In this document: piece after piece, positions 5,910 to 6,607 of the stretch | Position numbering within the stretch: the first letter of the stretch is position 1 | Layout: each line of letters starts with the position of its first letter | DNA from: Treponema sp. | GTDB taxonomy: Bacteria; Spirochaetota; Spirochaetia; Treponematales; Breznakiellaceae | Length of the DNA: 6,607 nt | Reading direction: 5' to 3' | NCBI GenBank assembly: GCA_031276685.1 | Contig: JAISMQ010000206.1 | Location: forward strand, 1-6,607 | Notes under the pieces: generated by a model | Told to the model about the DNA's origin: nothing | Databases searched by the model: none | Seen by the model: only the letters and a program-made list of their open reading frames with translations | Position numbers and translations under genes: made by a program

Positions 5910-6350
5910 ATGGGTATTCGGGGCGAAATTTTTTCCACAAAGGTACTGCTGCAAAACAGAACGTACTTTTTCAACGTAAAGGAAAACCGCATGGGGGACC
6001 TCTACCTTAACATCGTGGAGAGCAAGAACCGGGACACGGGCGGTTTTGAGCGGCAGTCGGTTATCCTCTTTGCCGAGGATCTCCAGGAATTCCTCAAGGG
6101 TTTTGACGATTCCCTGCGGGTGCTGGAAAAGGTAATCCGGGAACGGAAAAAATCGGGGTACCGCGCGGACAGGGGCGACGGGGGCCGCGACAGGGCTGAC
6201 AAGGGCGAAGGGGGCCGCGATAAGCGCGAAAGCCGCGATAGCCACCGCGACAGCGCCCCTGCGGAAAGGCCCCGGCGGCTTGTGGCGCGGAAAAGCGAAA
6301 CCCGCGGCGCGCGGCAGGAAGGGGAAGCCCCGGACAAGCCTGAAAACTGA
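5910..6350 (+). CDS. PUR-domain nucleic-acid-binding protein (BpuR/DUF3276 family) with repetitive charged tail
   Basis: This 146-residue protein has residues 1-80 closely matching the single-repeat PUR protein of spirochaetes (MGIRGEIFSTK, RTYFFNVKENRMGDLYLNIVESK, GGFERQSVILFAEDLQEF). In Borrelia the homologue BpuR dimerises to form a Pur-alpha-like fold and binds single-stranded DNA and RNA as a regulator. Residues 81-146 are extra: a low-complexity, highly charged Arg/Asp/Gly/Glu tail with a 10-residue tandem repeat (RADRGDGGRD, RADKGEGGRD, residues 85-104), then RES-RDS-HRDS. It resembles the disordered RNA-binding tails of other proteins. The ATG has AGGGG eight bases upstream and lies 22 bp after the mutase stop, so the two genes are probably co-transcribed. 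Family assignment is firm; the tail's role is inference. Confidence 0.9.
   Translation: MGIRGEIFSTKVLLQNRTYFFNVKENRMGDLYLNIVESKNRDTGGFERQSVILFAEDLQEFLKGFDDSLRVLEKVIRERKKSGYRADRGDGGRDRADKGEGGRDKRESRDSHRDSAPAERPRRLVARKSETRGARQEGEAPDKPEN
6162..6221 (+). repeat. Two tandem 30-bp units inside the PUR-protein gene
   Basis: Units 6162-6191 and 6192-6221 match at 24 of 30 bases and keep the reading frame. Most differences are third-position or conservative (Arg/Lys, Asp/Glu) changes, which suggests an old duplication kept under selection for charge rather than a fresh slippage event. Degenerate R-D/S copies follow to about 6254. Confidence 0.7.
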
Positions 6351-6356
6351 GGCCGC

Positions 6357-6376
6357 CGCAAGCGTGACTGCGTTTT
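6357..6376 (+). terminator. Weak intrinsic terminator after the mutase-PUR operon
   Basis: CGCA (6357-6360) can pair with TGCG (6369-6372), extended by one G-C pair if an A is bulged. Four T residues follow (6373-6376), and another five-T run lies at 6385-6389. It begins 6 bp after the PUR stop codon, the expected place for a terminator, but the stem is short. Confidence 0.35.
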
Positions 6377-6444
6377 GCCCCCTGTTTTTAAGCGCCCGCT
6401 GCGAATACCGCCGTGGCATGTGCGCCGGCCCTGCGCGCCGGGGC

Positions 6445-6473
6445 TTGGCAAAACGGCTGGTTCCGGTTATACT
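6445..6473 (+). promoter_or_regulatory. Strong sigma70 promoter of the tRNA-His gene
   Basis: A -35 TTGGCA (6445-6450) and a -10 TATACT (6468-6473) are separated by exactly 17 bp; each matches the consensus at five of six bases. Transcription should start near 6480, leaving a leader of about nine bases before the tRNA. It is the best promoter in the window, as expected for a stable-RNA gene. Confidence 0.75.
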
Positions 6474-6488
6474 GTTAAATCAGTTTAT

Positions 6489-6561
6489 GGTGGATGTAGC
6501 TCAGCGGTAGAGTTCCAGATTGTGGATCTGGCCGTCGCCGGTTCGAACCCGGTCATCCACC
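6489..6561 (+). tRNA. tRNA-His, anticodon GTG
   Basis: A full cloverleaf is visible: acceptor stem GTGGATG (6490-6496) with CATCCAC (6554-6560), D arm GCTC...GAGT, anticodon stem CCAGA/TCTGG around loop TTGTGGA (anticodon GTG, decoding CAC/CAT), a five-base variable loop, and a T arm with GTTCGAAC. The histidine-specific extra base G-1 (6489) faces discriminator C73 (6561), the identity element for histidyl-tRNA synthetase. The 3' CCA is not encoded (CTA follows C73), so it must be added by CCA-adding enzyme. The D stem and T stem each contain one G-T pair. Confidence 0.96.
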
Positions 6562-6562
6562 C

Positions 6563-6604
6563 TAGCGGGCGGCGCCGTAAGGTATGGATTATCGGCCCCG
6601 CCTA
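6563..6604 (+). terminator. Imperfect hairpin just after tRNA-His, possible terminator or processing stem
   Basis: TAG, CGGG and GCCG (6563-6569, 6574-6577) can pair with CGGC, CCCG and CTA (6593-6600, 6602-6604). This gives about 11 pairs with a four-base bulge and a 15-base loop. It starts two bases after the mature tRNA end. No T-run lies within the window, and the edge is three bases away, so a terminator cannot be confirmed. Confidence 0.3.
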
Positions 6605-6607
6605 CGG

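Noticed and set aside
4532..5992. A 486-codon open frame on the minus strand opposite the mutase gene
   Set aside because: It is antisense to a well-supported enzyme, has no recognisable domain, and is typical of the long antisense frames that G+C-rich codon use creates.
6426..6442. G+C hairpin just upstream of the tRNA promoter as a terminator
   Set aside because: No T-run follows, and it abuts the -35 box; chance pairing in G+C-rich sequence is the simpler reading.
6584..6607. ATG near the right edge that could start a new gene
   Set aside because: It lies inside the post-tRNA hairpin, has no Shine-Dalgarno at proper spacing, and only eight codons are visible.

Overview
The window is a compact, visibly G+C-rich stretch of bacterial chromosome that most likely comes from a spirochaete, probably a Treponema-like lineage. 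The strongest taxonomic clue is the gene at 5910-6350. Its first ~80 residues match the spirochaetal PUR-domain nucleic-acid-binding protein (BpuR of Borrelia). A large phosphohexomutase, a NifS/NifU pair used as a stand-alone Fe-S assembly set, and a TPR lipoprotein fit the same assignment. The assignment rests on recognised protein motifs, not on a database search.

Layout, left to right. Positions 1-169 hold no convincing gene, only hairpins that may end the leftward nifSU transcript. nifU (170-763) and nifS (776-1996) lie on the minus strand and form a two-gene operon with nifS first. They are 12 bp apart, and the nifU Shine-Dalgarno overlaps the nifS stop codon. A sigma70-type promoter (2043-2071) with a 13-bp palindrome over its -35 box lies upstream of nifS. 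Next, also on the minus strand, is a TPR-repeat lipoprotein (2125-3885).

That gene diverges from a plus-strand pair across a 133-bp intergenic region. The pair is a phosphoglucomutase/phosphomannomutase-family enzyme (4019-5887, GTG start) and, 22 bp downstream, the PUR-domain protein (5910-6350), which carries an Arg/Asp/Gly-rich repetitive tail. A separate unit follows: a near-consensus promoter (6445-6473) and a tRNA-His(GTG) gene (6489-6561). An imperfect hairpin closes the window.

Functionally, NifS (sulfur donor) and NifU (scaffold) form an Fe-S cluster assembly module. No nitrogenase gene is in view, so a housekeeping role is the simpler reading. The mutase belongs to sugar-phosphate metabolism, the PUR protein probably binds RNA or DNA, and the TPR lipoprotein is probably an envelope scaffold of unknown partner. 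I see no mobile element, CRISPR array, defence system or clear horizontal island. The least ordinary features are the repetitive tail of the PUR protein and the promoter/leader architecture of nifSU.
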